From Plasmodiophora brassicae (taxonomy: Eukaryota; Endomyxa: Phytomyxea; Phytomyxea; Plasmodiophorida), in assembly GCA_036867785.1 (NCBI GenBank), contig CP145424.1:496001-560000 (forward strand): DNA of 64,000 nucleotides, in the 5' to 3' direction. Made by a program: the position numbers and the translations under genes. Every line of letters starts with the position of its first letter. The first letter of the stretch is position 1. This document shows, piece by piece, positions 62,315-64,000 of this stretch. Below the pieces are notes generated by a model. The model worked only from the letters and a program-made list of their open reading frames with translations. It had not been told where the DNA came from and ran no database searches.

Positions 62315-62817
62315 TCCGGGTGCCCGGCGCTAGGTATATCAAGGCAATGTCACCTGCCGACCGTACCGCATCAGCATCCCTCCCCAGATATATCCAGCGC
62401 ATTGGTCAGCAATACCCTGCCTCCAAAGGGTGACATTGGCAAGACGCGACAGTTGAGCCGCAACTGGCAGCCGCTTCGTAAGGCATCTAACAGACAGCTC
62501 AGGCTAACAGATCGAGAGCTCGGTCAGGTCGTCGAGCAACGACATTCGACCTCGTCTAGCACGTGCAGGTTCTAGACGGGTCTGCTCAACGGCAACAGTC
62601 GGTGTGACGAACGGTGCAGTATCACACCAAACGGCATCGGCTTCCACAAATAGATCGTGGCCCGTACAAGGTGGCGAGGCACCCGCCGCAGCGGGACCAT
62701 TGTCACGTTACTGGCGGGGCGCCTTCCAACCCGGAAGGCCGTTGAGGGCCCCTGGCGGTGGCCGACTGGGCGGACGCCCACATATCGTGGGCACTGGCGG
62801 TGAACGAAGATCACGAT
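62315..62817. other. intergenic region
   Basis: It separates the divergent hypothetical gene and the AIM24-like gene. No frame is convincing. Both promoters should lie here. Confidence 0.4.
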
Positions 62818-64000
62818 ATGGGCGACCAGTTCCATTCCGAGCTGGTGCCGCTGCAGGGGTTCGGCAATGTCGACGCCGTCCCTCAGCAACTGGAATACAA
62901 TCTAACAGGGCGGCCGGCGTTCGCCATCGTCAATGTGTTCCTGCGCGGTCAGCAACGTGTTCTCGCATCTGCAGGTCAGAACCCGACCCTTGTTTATCGC
63001 ATGTACATAACGCGATCCGCTCGTAGGAAAGATGCAGTGGATGGACAGTAAGAATCGGCGTCTGTGGGGTTGCTGCTCGTGTTGATCTTGGAAGCGCCCA
63101 GGCGGCCTTCAGGTTGAGACGTCATGTCCCGACGGCGCTTGTGGGCGGTGCCTGGCCAAGGAGACGCTCTGCATGAACACATTCAATGTAGACTTCGCTC
63201 AGTACCGGGTCGGTTGTTGGCCGTAATCAAACACTACTGGTCAGGGCATCGGCGGTATCACGTTCGGCCTGAAAGAACCCGGCGACATTCTCCCGTTCGC
63301 CGTCGGGCCTGGCAACGGCTGGATCGTCAGCCACACGACGTTCGTCTGCGGCACCGACAACATCAAAGTCTCGGCCGCGTTTCCCGGGTGGGCACCTTGG
63401 GACGTTGCCAGCGAATCGTGTCTGACGTGTTCTGCTCCTGTAGCTGCATGATGGCTTGCTGTGGTGGAGAAGGGTTCTTCCTGACGCATGTGTCCATGAA
63501 GAACCATGGCGAAAGGTACTCATCGGGCATTGTACATTTAGACTGCCGATGAACATGCTATGGACCTCGTAGTGGGATGTTCTTTGCCGGCGGGTATGGA
63601 GAGATCATTCGGCACGACAGTATGCCTGCGTGTGCTTTCTTGCGTCAGCGCGTCAAACCGACTCAGGGGGGTGCTTCTAATTGTTAGTCCCGGCCGGCAA
63701 GACGATGTACATCGACAACGGTCTGTTCTTTGCAGTCCACGAGTCAACGAAATTCGAAATCGGTATGGGGGACACAGCTTGATGCGATCGGCACGGTCTG
63801 ACATGTGTGGGTTTCTGCAGGCATCCTCAACCTGAAGGTCTGTAGTCGCGAACAACGCTCGGGTTTGGTCCTGTCTCACCCAACGGTAGACATGCCTGTT
63901 CGGTCAGCAGGGATTCATCATGAAGTTCCATGGTCCATGCGCCCTGTTCACGCAAAGCCGGTAACCATCAGCCGTAATGGCGCACCGTCAGGCTGACGCG
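62818..64000 (+). CDS. AIM24: AIM24-like (TRAP-fold) protein, 3' end outside window
   Basis: Many short exons. They read LEYNLTGRPAFAIVNVFLRG, then SAGKMQWMDSKNR, LAKETLCMNTFNVDFAQ, GIGGITFGLKEPGDILPFAV, GNGWIVSHTTFVCGTDNIKV, GGEGFFLTHVSMKNHGE, GMFFAGGYGEIIRHDVPAGK and MYIDNGLFFAVHESTKFEIG. The final ones are a 17-nt exon (63821-63837, ILNLK) and CLFGQQGFIMKFHGPCALFT, ending at a donor at 63961. This is the order of the AIM24 family (G-x-x-F fold start, LxPGD, GEGFFL, DNGxxxAxxxS). In yeast AIM24 is a mitochondrial inner-membrane protein needed for MICOS integrity; no presequence is visible here, so a cytosolic relative is possible. Confidence 0.8.

Overview
The window is a piece of a compact, GC-rich eukaryotic nuclear genome. 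Nearly every gene that can be recognised by protein similarity is cut by short GT-AG introns. I could place the splice sites of more than 35 by requiring the reading frame and conserved domains to continue; most are 42-74 nt, often with a CTAAC-like branch point. Genes are only a few hundred bases apart on both strands. Alpha-tubulin, an EB1 microtubule-tip protein and a TMEM17/TMEM216-like transition-zone protein point to a unicellular organism with a flagellated stage. A plasmodiophorid or other rhizarian would fit base composition and intron size, but this is inference from style, not proof.

Layout. 0-2.1 kb: 5' part of an alpha-tubulin gene, then an inverted pair of LINE reverse-transcriptase fragments. 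2.1-7.0 kb: a type I membrane protein, a DNAJC11-like protein without a J domain, a secretory-pathway J protein, a small membrane protein and a small C2H2 protein. 7.7-14.4 kb: a large SPX-ankyrin-GDPD gene, divergent from a protein kinase with a signal peptide. 14.5-21.9 kb: a BEACH-WD40 gene. 22.3-28.5 kb: a PD-(D/E)XK-like gene, GTPBP1 and pescadillo. 28.5-37.4 kb: a MIF4G-like protein, a two-domain class 3 lipase, the scavenger decapping enzyme DcpS, the TMEM17/216-like protein, an SR-type splicing factor, a small GPI-like surface protein and EXO1. 37.8-44.6 kb: an OCRL-type phosphatase, a small secreted protein, an NT-C2 protein and a seven-helix RGS protein. 44.8-48.1 kb: small unknown genes and a second inverted duplication. 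48.5-58.9 kb: a C2H2 protein, RBBP5, a PA-domain/seven-helix protein set between direct repeats, an LRR-like membrane protein, YKT6, BUB3, ATP10 and EB1. 59.5-64 kb: small unknown genes, a two-repeat Myb protein and an AIM24-like gene that runs off the end.

The genes do not form an operon-like system. They are mostly housekeeping genes (cytoskeleton, ribosome biogenesis, mRNA decay, chromatin, spindle checkpoint, membrane traffic, phosphoinositide and phosphate signalling) mixed with lineage-specific secreted or membrane proteins. The most unusual observations are coding exons of extreme shortness (including a start codon split by an intron and a 17-nt internal exon), a membrane-protein gene bracketed by diverged direct repeats that copy the RBBP5 tail, and two separate inverted duplications.
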